From the NCBI RefSeq assembly GCF_001261735.1, contig NZ_CVRP01000007.1, positions 387,711 through 451,710 of the forward strand: DNA of 64,000 nt, given 5' to 3'. Each line of letters opens with the position of its first letter. Within the stretch, counting starts at the first letter, position 1. This document shows positions 51,221-59,947 of the stretch, piece by piece. The stretch comes from Dysgonomonas sp. BGC7. Lineage in GTDB: Bacteria > Bacteroidota > Bacteroidia > Bacteroidales > Dysgonomonadaceae. Under the pieces are notes generated by a model. It saw nothing but the letters and a program-made list of their open reading frames with translations. It was not told the DNA's origin and made no database searches. The position numbers and the translations under genes are program-made.

Positions 51221-51252
51221 ACTGTATTACTGTATTACTGTATTACTGTATA
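51221..51252. repeat. 8-bp tandem repeat, four copies
   Basis: ACTGTATT is repeated three times and a fourth unit reads ACTGTATA. The array begins 4 nt from the ATG of the AcpH-like gene (minus strand), so it occupies the leader and ribosome-binding region. Copy-number change would alter that leader by 8-nt steps. Confidence 0.9.
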
Positions 51253-51453
51253 ATCTAAGTATAAAGATAATATTTATAACAGATGAATACTAAATTATGA
51301 GTAAAGCTTACATATTTAATATTTCCTGTGTTGGCCGTTAATATTATTTTTCGACAACAGAGTTGAATTTATTATCCATACATTGCATATTTTTAATACC
51401 TTTGCTTCCACATTTGGCAGCCAAACTTATTGAATTTACATTACAAAGACAAT

Positions 51454-52410
51454 ATGATAAAAGCAGACTTCGCGAGACAATCTTTAAAGACGGTCATATA
51501 TTATATAGTTATTTTCCTCTTGTTTCTTGTTGTTCCTACTTCTTGTGGTCTCTTCGATAAGGAGATTAAGCAAGATCAGCATATTGCAGAATACAGGCGG
51601 CAAATGAGTAGAGTACCCGATAGCCTCGATAATATAAAAGATAGACTGGATGCATTTCATACCATTCTTGAAAATATAGATACAGATAAAGCCCTCATTA
51701 CTCCTCGAAAAAAGAATATATTACTCATTGAAGCAAACAATTTTATTTACAAAGAATATGTGAAGAAAGAGAACTATACAAAAGCTCTTAAATATTCAGA
51801 TATTATTATAGGAATAGACTCCACTTCTCCCAAAGGATATTTTAATAGAGGGTGGATATATCAAATAGAGGAAAAAGACAGTCTTGCTATTCTCGATTAT
51901 GATAAGGCTTTGAAGCTAAATGCAGATTATACAGATGCATACTATAACAGAGGGGTAATTTATCAAAAGCAAGATTTGTTGGATTTAGCATTGGAAGATT
52001 ATAATCGGGCGTCTAAATACAATCCGTCTTATATAACAGATATCTACAACAGAAGAGGTGATATATATCTTACTAAAGAGATATTTGACAAAGCAATAGA
52101 AAACTATAATAAGACAATAGTATTGGACACAGTTAATATTGTTGCATACAGAGGACGTGCCGAAGCCTATTCGATGCAAAAAGATTTAGATAAAGCTTTG
52201 ATTGACTGCAATAAGGCGATATCTCTCGATTCGGCTAATATATTGGCATATGTTACACGAGCCTCAGTCTATACATTGCAAAAAGAATATGATAATGCCA
52301 TCGATGACTATAAGATTGTAATGCATCTAGATCCTTACAATGAATTGAATATAAATAAGGTGGCTAAAAAGGCTATAAAAGATCTAAGACCATTTCTTAA
52401 GAAGAAATAG
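51454..52410 (+). CDS. TPR-repeat lipoprotein
   Basis: An exported protein: hydrophobic signal (residues about 15-30), lipobox VPTSC, then a helical region, and at least five tetratricopeptide repeats from about residue 95 to 310 (KGYFNRGWIYQIEEKDSLAILDYDKAL-type units, each about 34 residues; for example YNRGVIYQKQDLLDLALEDYNRA). The array is likely a protein-protein docking scaffold on the periplasmic side of a membrane. ATG 51454 (MIKADF) is preferred over a TTG eight codons upstream. It is convergent with the DUF1287 gene and no function can be assigned. Confidence 0.82.
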   Translation: MIKADFARQSLKTVIYYIVIFLLFLVVPTSCGLFDKEIKQDQHIAEYRRQMSRVPDSLDNIKDRLDAFHTILENIDTDKALITPRKKNILLIEANNFIYKEYVKKENYTKALKYSDIIIGIDSTSPKGYFNRGWIYQIEEKDSLAILDYDKALKLNADYTDAYYNRGVIYQKQDLLDLALEDYNRASKYNPSYITDIYNRRGDIYLTKEIFDKAIENYNKTIVLDTVNIVAYRGRAEAYSMQKDLDKALIDCNKAISLDSANILAYVTRASVYTLQKEYDNAIDDYKIVMHLDPYNELNINKVAKKAIKDLRPFLKKK

Positions 52411-52419
52411 AGTACATTC

Positions 52420-53001
52420 TTATTCATAGGTATAATGTCCTGTTATTTTAAATTTGAAAAGACAGTCTTCTAATACCTGTCCTTGTCCTATATTATGTAC
52501 TATCAAAGGCCTTTTTTGATCTGTCGATTTCCTATCCGATACTATTCCGACATGTGTAATTCCTCCACCTAAATCCCAAGTGACTATATCGCCGGGGAGA
52601 TAGTCGCTTCCATTAGCTGATATCTTTTTTGTTGTACCAAATCTGCTGAAGAATGTCGCTTGATTCAATACCCTGCGATGGTCTATATTACGGTCTGTTC
52701 GTTTCATTCCCCACTTTTTGGGATATTTGGAGAAGTTGGCTTTCATATCTTCGTGTATCTTTTGCTGTAAGTCTATCCCTAGTTTGCGATATGCCCTTAT
52801 AACAACATCTGTACAAACTCCTTTGCCAGCGGGTATGTCGCCGTTGGGATAAGCTATAGAATAATATGCAGGATCATATACAACTTTATCTTTTGTCAAT
52901 TCTATTGCAGCATCGGAAAGACGTTTATAGAAATTTTCATCCTGTGCATAAATAATTGATGAAAGAATAAGGAAAAATAGAAATGTTAGTGTCTTTTTCA
53001 T
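52420..53001 (-). CDS. DUF1287 protein, NlpC/P60-like exported hydrolase
   Basis: A signal peptide (cleavage near IYAQ) leads to a 170-residue DUF1287 domain. The family resembles cysteine hydrolases of the NlpC/P60 or transglutaminase type: the likely nucleophile is Cys in GKGVCTDVVIRAYRKLGIDLQ and the likely base is His in GDIVTWDLGGGITHVGIVSD. A peptidoglycan amidase or peptidase role is inferred but not demonstrated. It is 55 nt downstream of another exported-protein gene on the same strand. Confidence 0.85.
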   Translation of the reverse strand: MKKTLTFLFFLILSSIIYAQDENFYKRLSDAAIELTKDKVVYDPAYYSIAYPNGDIPAGKGVCTDVVIRAYRKLGIDLQQKIHEDMKANFSKYPKKWGMKRTDRNIDHRRVLNQATFFSRFGTTKKISANGSDYLPGDIVTWDLGGGITHVGIVSDRKSTDQKRPLIVHNIGQGQVLEDCLFKFKITGHYTYE

Positions 53002-53056
53002 GGTCTACGATAGTTTGTACCTTCGTTTTTTTAGAATAACTCGGAGATATTCTGTT

Positions 53057-53821
53057 TTATTTAGTATAAAATACCGGAGATATAACAGGTCTGTTTACCC
53101 ATTTGCCATTGAATGGATTCAATTCCCTAACGATTCCTCCTTCTATCCCGAATTTTTCAGTTATTTTCACCTCTATCGTTCCTCCATAAAATGTTTGTGG
53201 ATACATTCCCATCATTGGGCCTTGTACACCATTTTTGCCACCATTAGCAGAGTATTGTCCATAGGCATTCAACCTTATTCTGTCATTTATTATAAATTTG
53301 GCAGAACCACTTAGTCCGGCATCGTTAAAAGAATGTCCTCCTAGATTCGATTTAGAAGCATAAGTACCTGCGGATAGAGCCAACCAGTTGAGTGGCATGT
53401 AATGGAAGTTTACACCAACATTTCTGACAGCACCTAAAGTAGGGTATGTACTTTGTTTAGAGAATGAAGTTAACCATGTTCTGTTATTGATAGCAGCACC
53501 CGAATTGAGAGAATAATCATTTGCAAACGGGTTTCTGGTAAAAGTATTGCTCTCCAGAGGTGGCCCTGTATATACTTCGAGAGGAGGTAAATTCAATTCA
53601 ATAGGCTTTATCCCTTCATTCTGTGTATTTTGAAAAATGTTGGGATTGCTCAAAGGCTTGCCTGCAGGAGAGTTGTCGAGTTGTAGATATGTTTCAAGCT
53701 TTTCATTATACTGAATAGGTGGCTTTTTTAATGGAGGAAAGCTATCTTTTAGTTGTTCACTTTGTCCGAAAGTAATTCCGGGCAATACTATAAATAGTAA
53801 TGTAAAGACGAGATATTTCAT
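53057..53821 (-). CDS. Exported hypothetical protein, barrel-like C-terminal half
   Basis: A signal peptide (cleavage near TFGQ) precedes a Pro/Asn-rich, probably disordered region of about 95 residues (PPLKKPPIQYNEK, LNLPPLEVYTGPPLE). The C-terminal half (about 105-254) has alternating strands with Gly-rich turns (VNFHYMPLNWLALSAGTYAS, GSAKFIINDRIRLNAYGQYS, FYGGTIEVKITEKFGIEGGI), compatible with a small outer-membrane barrel; the last residues VISPVFYTK would be its closing strand. I do not recognise the family. It probably shares a transcript with the DUF1287 gene downstream. Confidence 0.6.
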   Translation of the reverse strand: MKYLVFTLLFIVLPGITFGQSEQLKDSFPPLKKPPIQYNEKLETYLQLDNSPAGKPLSNPNIFQNTQNEGIKPIELNLPPLEVYTGPPLESNTFTRNPFANDYSLNSGAAINNRTWLTSFSKQSTYPTLGAVRNVGVNFHYMPLNWLALSAGTYASKSNLGGHSFNDAGLSGSAKFIINDRIRLNAYGQYSANGGKNGVQGPMMGMYPQTFYGGTIEVKITEKFGIEGGIVRELNPFNGKWVNRPVISPVFYTK

Positions 53822-54014
53822 AACTTCTTGTTTCTAATTACTTCAACTGTAAAACTAATAAAATATTATAGATTAGTCTAATTATCATTCTATAAAACAT
53901 TATTGTTATGATATGTTATTTTGTATAATTAACTTTTTTTTTGGTCAGTATATGTATTAATATATTTATATATATGTATTGTTTTTATTATTTTTAATAT
54001 GTATATGTATGTCG

Positions 54015-54022
54015 TATCTTTG
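54015..54022 (+). promoter_or_regulatory. Putative -7 promoter box of the pirin gene
   Basis: TATCTTTG matches TAnnTTTG, 67 nt upstream of ATG 54090. The rest of 53822-54014 is AT-rich and shows no gene. Confidence 0.45.
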
Positions 54023-54089
54023 TATTGTAAAACTTTATAAAGTTCTAAATATTATTCAATACGCATTTAGTAGAAAAGGAGTAAAAGTT

Positions 54090-54815
54090 ATGAAAACAAT
54101 ACTATACCGTTCTTCAAGTAGAGGACATGCAAATCATGGATGGCTTGATAGTCGTCATACATTTAGTTTCGCAAACTATTATAATCCCGATCGTATTCAT
54201 TTCGGAGCATTGCGTGTAGTTAATGATGATATTGTGAAGGGTGGCGAAGGTTTTGGTACGCACCCTCACGATAATATGGAAATAATATCAATCCCGTTAT
54301 ATGGCGATTTGGAACATAAAGACAGTATGGGACATACTGAGGTTATTAAAACCGGAGAGGTGCAAGTGATGAGTGCTGGCTCGGGCATCACTCATAGCGA
54401 ATATAATGCGAATGAGGATAAACCTGTAAACTTCTTCCAAATATGGGTATTTCCTGACACAAAAAATGTGAAGCCGCGCTACGATCAGAAAGCCTTCGAT
54501 TTTATACATAATAAGAATCGTCTGGTACAGATTGTAGAGCCTTATAATGGAAAGAATGACGCATCTTCTTTATGGATACACCAGGATGCATGGTTCAGTA
54601 TCGGTACGTTCGATAAAGGAAATAGTCTTGAGTATGAATTGAAAAAACAAGGTAATGGGCTTTTTGTAATGGTTATCGAGGGCGAATTTTCGGTAGGGGA
54701 TGAAACGTTGCATTACAGAGATGCTATTGGCTTATCCGATATCGGCAAGATACAGATAACTGCAAATACAGAAAATGCTCGTATATTGTTGATAGAGGTA
54801 CCTATGAATTTCTAA
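54090..54815 (+). CDS. Pirin-family protein (YhhW-like bicupin)
   Basis: A 241-residue pirin. The N-terminal cupin carries the metal-ligand set: His58 and His60 in THPHDNMEI, His102 and Glu104 in GITHSEYN, the same pattern that binds a metal in E. coli YhhW, which has quercetinase activity. The HANHGWLDSRHTFSFANYY block is a pirin signature. A redox-sensing or small-molecule dioxygenase role is suggested by the family, but the substrate here is unknown. ATG 54090 is preceded by AAAAGGAG, one of the few good ribosome sites here. Confidence 0.92.
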   Translation: MKTILYRSSSRGHANHGWLDSRHTFSFANYYNPDRIHFGALRVVNDDIVKGGEGFGTHPHDNMEIISIPLYGDLEHKDSMGHTEVIKTGEVQVMSAGSGITHSEYNANEDKPVNFFQIWVFPDTKNVKPRYDQKAFDFIHNKNRLVQIVEPYNGKNDASSLWIHQDAWFSIGTFDKGNSLEYELKKQGNGLFVMVIEGEFSVGDETLHYRDAIGLSDIGKIQITANTENARILLIEVPMNF

Positions 54816-54836
54816 ATTCAAATAGCTTATATATAG

Positions 54837-54868
54837 AAGGGGTTATCTAAAAAAGATAATCCCTTTTT
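54837..54868. terminator. Bidirectional terminator between pirin and epimerase-type genes
   Basis: AAGGGGTTATCT pairs over 12 bp with AGATAATCCCTT, including one G-T pair and a 5-nt A loop, and is followed by TTT. It lies between the pirin gene and the convergent gene ending at 54891. Confidence 0.9.
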
Positions 54869-54890
54869 GTTTTTCTATAGGCTATTGTTG

Positions 54891-55850
54891 CTATGGCTTG
54901 CCGAATAACTCCATTCCATCGAGGTAAGTCGGATATTTTAGATTGGGTAGCAATTCTTTTCGCATACGCTTGGTATCTCCATAATATGACACCATTCCTA
55001 TCTTGATAAAATCGACAGTAAGAGGGCTTTGGGTTCCGAATATGGCAGAATGTAGTTCGAAGGTGCGTGCGGCAGCCATTATCATCCACACAGGCATGCG
55101 CCAAGGCTTATGATTGCCTTTGTAGGTCGTTATTTGGTCGAGAAACTGTTGCAAGGTCTGGATGCCTTCGTCTCCTATATGGTATATTCCTCTAATATTG
55201 GGCTTTAATGTGGCGGCTATGGTGGCGTCTACAAAGTCTGTTTTTGAGATCAGATGAATATAAGTCGGCTTTTTCCAGACACCGAGTATATAGTGACGGG
55301 CAAACCATTGGGCTGCATCTATCATCAATATACCTTGCCCATATACCATGCCTACCCGAAGAGATACAGGCTCAAAATTATATTTTTCTCCATATTCGAA
55401 TAGTAATATCTCTTCTTCAAGCCGGGTTTTTGCATGCATAGACTCCGGGCTTCCAGTCAATACTCCTTTTGCTGGATTCTCGGGGGTGCTTTTTCCTTCT
55501 ACATGTGGAAAGCTGATTAGTATTATACGTTTCACCTGCTTTTTTACAGCTATATCTAAAAGGTTCTTGAAATACTGAGTATTGGTAGTTGGTAGAAATT
55601 TTTCGGGATTAGCTTTAAATAATATACCTGCAAAATGCACGATTACATCGACATTTTCGAGGGAAGAGCTAAGCGTTTCAGAGTCTGATAGGTCGATGTT
55701 GAATACAGATATATTTTTTTGTCCTTTTAAGTTGGAAGAGACATCCTTTTTATGAATAAGTAAATTAAGTGTAATGTCTAATTCTTTCATTTCTTGAGCC
55801 AGCAATCCTCCTAGATTACCGGCAGCTCCTGTTATTGCAACTTTTGTCAT
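54891..55850 (-). CDS. NAD-dependent epimerase/dehydratase-family protein
   Basis: A 319-residue extended short-chain dehydrogenase. The Rossmann fingerprint GAAGNLGG starts at residue 8. VDVIVHFAGI is the family NN-A-x-A region, and LRVGMVYGQG is the later nucleotide-binding block. The usual YxxxK is not obvious: the expected region reads MHAKTRLEEEI with no Tyr three residues before Lys. It may be an atypical SDR or a NmrA-like sensor. The substrate is unknown. It is convergent with the pirin gene. Confidence 0.82.
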   Translation of the reverse strand: MTKVAITGAAGNLGGLLAQEMKELDITLNLLIHKKDVSSNLKGQKNISVFNIDLSDSETLSSSLENVDVIVHFAGILFKANPEKFLPTTNTQYFKNLLDIAVKKQVKRIILISFPHVEGKSTPENPAKGVLTGSPESMHAKTRLEEEILLFEYGEKYNFEPVSLRVGMVYGQGILMIDAAQWFARHYILGVWKKPTYIHLISKTDFVDATIAATLKPNIRGIYHIGDEGIQTLQQFLDQITTYKGNHKPWRMPVWMIMAAARTFELHSAIFGTQSPLTVDFIKIGMVSYYGDTKRMRKELLPNLKYPTYLDGMELFGKP

Positions 55851-55926
55851 TGTGTAAATGTTTGAGGTGTAAATATAAATAGAAAAATAGAGAGACTCAT
55901 TATTTTCTAGTAATAACTTAAAATCA

Positions 55927-55934
55927 TATATTTG
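55927..55934 (+). promoter_or_regulatory. Putative -7 promoter box of the arginine-deiminase-fold gene
   Basis: TATATTTG matches TAnnTTTG, 24 nt upstream of ATG 55959. Confidence 0.5.
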
Positions 55935-55958
55935 TAAATCATCTAAATAAGCTTAGTT

Positions 55959-56873
55959 ATGATATTAAATATACAGAACGAAACAGCACGACTGAAAACT
56001 GTTGTGTTAGGACAGCCATATTCTTTGGGTAAGGTACCTACATTAGAAGAAACTTACGATGCAAAATCTTATGAAGCAGTACTGAATAGGACTTACCCAA
56101 CAGAAGAAGATATTGCAGACGAGATGTCTATTTTCGAACAAACTCTAATAAAGCATAATGTGGAAGTTTTGCGTCCTCTTATCCTTCCTAACTGTAATCA
56201 GGTATTTGCTCGTGACGTAGCTTTTGTAATTGATGATAAGATAATTACATCAAATATTATTCCCGATAGGGCTGATGAGCAGGAGGCATATGCACCTGTG
56301 TATGGAGATATCGCATTTAATAAAATATATAATTTGCCGGAGAAAGCTCATGTGGAGGGTGGGGATGTGGTGTTGTATAACGACACTATTTTTGTAGGTA
56401 CATATACAGAGCGGGATTATACCGAATATAAAACAGCTCGTACCAATGCCTATGCTATTGCTTTTCTCAAAGAGCTATTTCCTGATAAAGTATTTGTACC
56501 TCTCGAGCTGGAAAAGAATGATGTCGATCCCCGTCAGGGTATCCTTCATCTCGATTGCACATTTATGCCTGTAGGACACGATAAGGCTATTATTTACAAG
56601 CGAGGATTTAAAGATGTGAATGATTGCAACTTTCTGATTGATTTCTTCGGGAAAGATAATGTTTTTGAGATTACACAGGAAGAGATGTATTATATGAATA
56701 CAAATGTATTTTCTATCTCTCCTGATATTGTGGTCAGTGAAGAACGTTTTACTCGTCTAAATACTCATATGTATGAAGAATGGGGACTAGAGGTGGAAGC
56801 CATTCCGTATCACGAAATATCTAAAATGGGAGGATTGCTTCGCTGCTCTACCCTTCCTTTGATAAGGGAATAA
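55959..56873 (+). CDS. Arginine-deiminase/DDAH-fold guanidino-modifying enzyme
   Basis: A 304-residue member of the amidinotransferase/dimethylarginine dimethylaminohydrolase superfamily. Family landmarks are FARDVAFVI near residue 88, the substrate-binding EGGD (Glu133-Asp136), His197 in LHLDCTFMP, and the nucleophile Cys296 in GGLLRCSTLPL. These residues are all in place, so it should hydrolyse a guanidino group (arginine, methylarginine or a relative) to a ureido product. The precise substrate is not determined by inspection. Its 3' end overlaps the convergent DUF3795 gene by 26 nt. Confidence 0.87.
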   Translation: MILNIQNETARLKTVVLGQPYSLGKVPTLEETYDAKSYEAVLNRTYPTEEDIADEMSIFEQTLIKHNVEVLRPLILPNCNQVFARDVAFVIDDKIITSNIIPDRADEQEAYAPVYGDIAFNKIYNLPEKAHVEGGDVVLYNDTIFVGTYTERDYTEYKTARTNAYAIAFLKELFPDKVFVPLELEKNDVDPRQGILHLDCTFMPVGHDKAIIYKRGFKDVNDCNFLIDFFGKDNVFEITQEEMYYMNTNVFSISPDIVVSEERFTRLNTHMYEEWGLEVEAIPYHEISKMGGLLRCSTLPLIRE

Positions 56874-57207
56874 ACTCATTCTTATACTTCGAATTGTAGT
56901 ATAAGAGAAACTCTTTTGAGCCTAATTCTTTGAGTAGTTTTTGATTTTCTATAGAGTCTTGCCCATATCTTATCCATCTTTTTGCAAAACTTTTAAATTT
57001 GGAGCAAGGAAAAAGCATACATTCATAACAATGTGATATCTCCTTTTCCTTGCAGCATAGGTGAAATGTCTTGCACCGATCGCATCGCGCAAAATTTATT
57101 TCAGCACCCGGACATGGATTCTTATCCCGTGTATATGTGGGACACCCTCCGCAGAAAACTCCGCAAGCAGGTATTCGTCCATAGTACGGTTTTAGTTTAT
57201 TGTCCAA
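56848..57207 (-). CDS. DUF3795 family cysteine-rich protein
   Basis: A 119-residue protein with a dense Cys pattern: CGVFCGGCPTY near the N terminus, then CPGAEINFARCDRC, HLCCKE, CYECMLFPC. Such spacing suggests a metal (zinc or Fe-S) site, as in the DUF3795 family of unknown function. No signal peptide is present. It lies upstream of nothing on its strand except the S9 peptidase gene ending the other side of a 12-nt gap, so the two could be co-transcribed. Its stop codon is inside the end of the deiminase-fold gene. Confidence 0.82.
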   Translation of the reverse strand: MDNKLKPYYGRIPACGVFCGGCPTYTRDKNPCPGAEINFARCDRCKTFHLCCKEKEISHCYECMLFPCSKFKSFAKRWIRYGQDSIENQKLLKELGSKEFLLYYNSKYKNEFIPLSKEG

Positions 57208-57219
57208 GTTTTTTAATTT

Positions 57220-59763
57220 TTATTTATCGGGATATAGTCCATTCCACCACGAATTGTCATCTTTCAGCCACTTGTCGAACCATGCCATAATCGAGTTATT
57301 CCATTCTACACGTCTTTTGTAATTCATTACACCATGATTCTCATCTTTTACTTGAATGAACTCGACCGGTTTGCCAAGTATTTTTAGTGCGGTGTACATT
57401 TGTATGCTTTCACCGATAGGTACATTCGTATCCACAGTCCCGTGAGTAAATAATATCGGAGTTTTTACTTTATCGGCACTGAATAGTGGACTTTGCCTTA
57501 CATACAGATCAGGATTGTTCCAAGGATAGCTGTGTGCACTGGCTCCGCTACTGTATGTGTATCCCCAATAACCCTCTCCCCAATAACTGCTGAGAGAACT
57601 AATGCCTGCATGTGATACGGCAGCAGCAAACATGTCTGTACGTGTTTGCAGGTACATTGTCATAAAGCCTCCATATGATGCTCCTACACATCCTATTTTT
57701 TTACTATCCACATATGGATGTTCTTTGAGGAACTGCTGAGTGCCTTCTATTATGTCTTCGGCTGTACGTTTACCCCATGCGTTTACATGTAGTGCGGCAA
57801 ATTTTTGTCCATAACCTATTGCTCCGCTTGGCTGTATTACGTAAGTTATATAGCCCTGTGCTGCAAATACGTGTGGAGGATAAGGTCCTTCCAGTGTACG
57901 TGAGGTAGGGGTAGTACCTCCATAATAATAGACAATCATTGGATACTTCTTGCTGGAGTCAAAGTTTGGAGGCAGGTAAAAACGACCTTCAATTTTGGTA
58001 TTGACAGAGTTGGTAAAGTTCCAGTCCTCGAATTTACCTAATTCTATATGTGATAATCTTTCGCTGTATGGATCAGCGATTAACGTAGATTTCTGATTTT
58101 TCAGATCATATATATATCCTCTTGTAGAATTGTCTATACTTACTCCATGGTAGATTGCATATAGAGCGTTATTGGCCGTAGAGAAAGAGCGTACTACTTC
58201 TTCGTTGAGAGGTAGTTTAGAGAATGATTTTGCATTTGGATTATATGTATATACGTTTACATAGTCTCTGTCTGTTGTCCGCAGATAAATAAGGTTGTCT
58301 TTAGGATTCCAGAAGCATTGCTCTATACTGGGATCAAAATTTTTAGTTATCGGATCAACCTGTTTTGTCGTAAGATCCATGATAAAAGCGAGCCGATTGT
58401 AGCTGTTGGCTATTTGTCCTTCAGCTATATTTTGTCCTATTCCTCCGAATGCTTCTCCGGCACCTTGTATCAATATCTTTTTCCCGTCAGGAGAGAATGA
58501 CGCACTATAAGCAAAGCCTTCATTTTTCCATATAGTATCTACAGACATTGTGGTGAGGTCTAGTTTATACATGGAATATTTCCTGAAAGGACGCTCTGTT
58601 AAAGTCTCGTCAGAAATAGAAAAAAGAATTTGTTTCGAATCAGGACTAATATCGTTAAGTGATGTAGTGTGTAATCCGTAAGTCAATTGTTGACTCAATC
58701 CGCTAATTAAGTCATATTTATAAATGAAAGATCTGTTCATATATCCGGCTTGGCGGTCTTCGGGCGATTTTAAAAGTTTAAGATCTCCTTTTGCTTCATC
58801 ACCTTTTTCCTGTTTTGTATATAAGAAAGACCTTTCGTCAGGTGAAAAAGTTATATACTCGTCAGGTATGTTTTTAGCAAGAACAGTTTCTTGCAGAGTG
58901 GCGGGGTCTATATTTATCAGATTGGTTTCCTTGTCATTTTTAGAGGTATAATATAGCTTTTCGCTACGAGGCATCCAGTCGAGAAGACGTTTATTTGCGT
59001 TTTTATCTATGGGAATATATCTTTTTGCATTAATATCGTACAAGTCTACAGACGACTCACTTTTCTCTCCTAGGGTATTTCTGTAAAAGATGAGCGCATA
59101 GCCGCCATTGGGAGATATCTTTACATTAGATACTCGTTTACCTAACAGCATATCTGTAAAGTTTATACTTCTTTTATCAGTGTGTTCTGTAAAAAATGTA
59201 GCATCGTTACTTCCTTTGTCATTTTCTATCTCAACTCTGAAAGCAGCAGAAGCCTTTTCATCGGCAGAAGTCAATAGTTTGATAACTATACGAATCGGTA
59301 GAGGGTAAGAGGGCTCTAGCTTTGCCGTAAATTCTTTACCGGCTCCTAAATTATTTTCTTTTGTAGTTTTTGATGTTACTAACTTATTATCTACATATAG
59401 TTCAAACATATTTGGTGTAGATATTTTTAGTGAGCCTTTGGCATATCTGTCAGAATTGAGATAAAAAGAAAACAACTGTAAGGTAGTGCCCTCTTTGGCT
59501 TTTTCGGGATAAAAATAGCCTGCTGTATCAGATTTTAGAGGCCTCACGAATACAGCTTGTTCGGGTATTGATAATTGTAGTTTTAATATTTCTTTTTCTG
59601 AAATTTTTTCACCTTTTAGATTTAAAGAATCCACTGCAAACGGAGATACTACGGATACAGGAGCTGTAGAATAGATTTGAGCTATTCTTTGTTTTTTTTG
59701 AGCAGATAGATTAAATGTGATAATTAAGAGAAAAATAGTTGCCAATAAGTGCAGAGATCTCAT
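57220..59763 (-). CDS. S9-family peptidase (prolyl oligopeptidase/acylaminoacyl-peptidase type)
   Basis: An 847-residue exported serine peptidase (signal cleavage near LSAQ). An N-terminal beta-rich region precedes a seven-bladed propeller-like domain (about 190-600, with repeats such as ISPNGGYALIFYRN and FSPDGKKILIQG). The C-terminal alpha/beta-hydrolase domain has the triad Ser696 (GASYGGFMT), Asp778 (THGTVDTNVP) and His810 (DENHGV). Such enzymes split short peptides from the N terminus or after Pro. In asaccharolytic relatives they feed peptide uptake. It is 12 nt from the DUF3795 gene. Confidence 0.93.
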   Translation of the reverse strand: MRSLHLLATIFLLIITFNLSAQKKQRIAQIYSTAPVSVVSPFAVDSLNLKGEKISEKEILKLQLSIPEQAVFVRPLKSDTAGYFYPEKAKEGTTLQLFSFYLNSDRYAKGSLKISTPNMFELYVDNKLVTSKTTKENNLGAGKEFTAKLEPSYPLPIRIVIKLLTSADEKASAAFRVEIENDKGSNDATFFTEHTDKRSINFTDMLLGKRVSNVKISPNGGYALIFYRNTLGEKSESSVDLYDINAKRYIPIDKNANKRLLDWMPRSEKLYYTSKNDKETNLINIDPATLQETVLAKNIPDEYITFSPDERSFLYTKQEKGDEAKGDLKLLKSPEDRQAGYMNRSFIYKYDLISGLSQQLTYGLHTTSLNDISPDSKQILFSISDETLTERPFRKYSMYKLDLTTMSVDTIWKNEGFAYSASFSPDGKKILIQGAGEAFGGIGQNIAEGQIANSYNRLAFIMDLTTKQVDPITKNFDPSIEQCFWNPKDNLIYLRTTDRDYVNVYTYNPNAKSFSKLPLNEEVVRSFSTANNALYAIYHGVSIDNSTRGYIYDLKNQKSTLIADPYSERLSHIELGKFEDWNFTNSVNTKIEGRFYLPPNFDSSKKYPMIVYYYGGTTPTSRTLEGPYPPHVFAAQGYITYVIQPSGAIGYGQKFAALHVNAWGKRTAEDIIEGTQQFLKEHPYVDSKKIGCVGASYGGFMTMYLQTRTDMFAAAVSHAGISSLSSYWGEGYWGYTYSSGASAHSYPWNNPDLYVRQSPLFSADKVKTPILFTHGTVDTNVPIGESIQMYTALKILGKPVEFIQVKDENHGVMNYKRRVEWNNSIMAWFDKWLKDDNSWWNGLYPDK

Positions 59764-59893
59764 GATGGTGTGTTTTTAATAATTGAACGATAAAGATATA
59801 TAATCCGCAAAATATAAACTATATAAATCTTAAAAAATACCTTTTGGTACAGGTTTTTAAGTATAATACACTGATGTTTATATTATAAAGTAT

Positions 59894-59901
59894 TATCTTT
59901 G
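59894..59901 (+). promoter_or_regulatory. Putative -7 promoter box of the lipoprotein gene
   Basis: TATCTTTG matches TAnnTTTG, 46 nt upstream of ATG 59948. Confidence 0.45.
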
Positions 59902-59947
59902 TCGGCACTTTGGGATTTCCGAAAATGAAACTTCATAACGAACAGAA

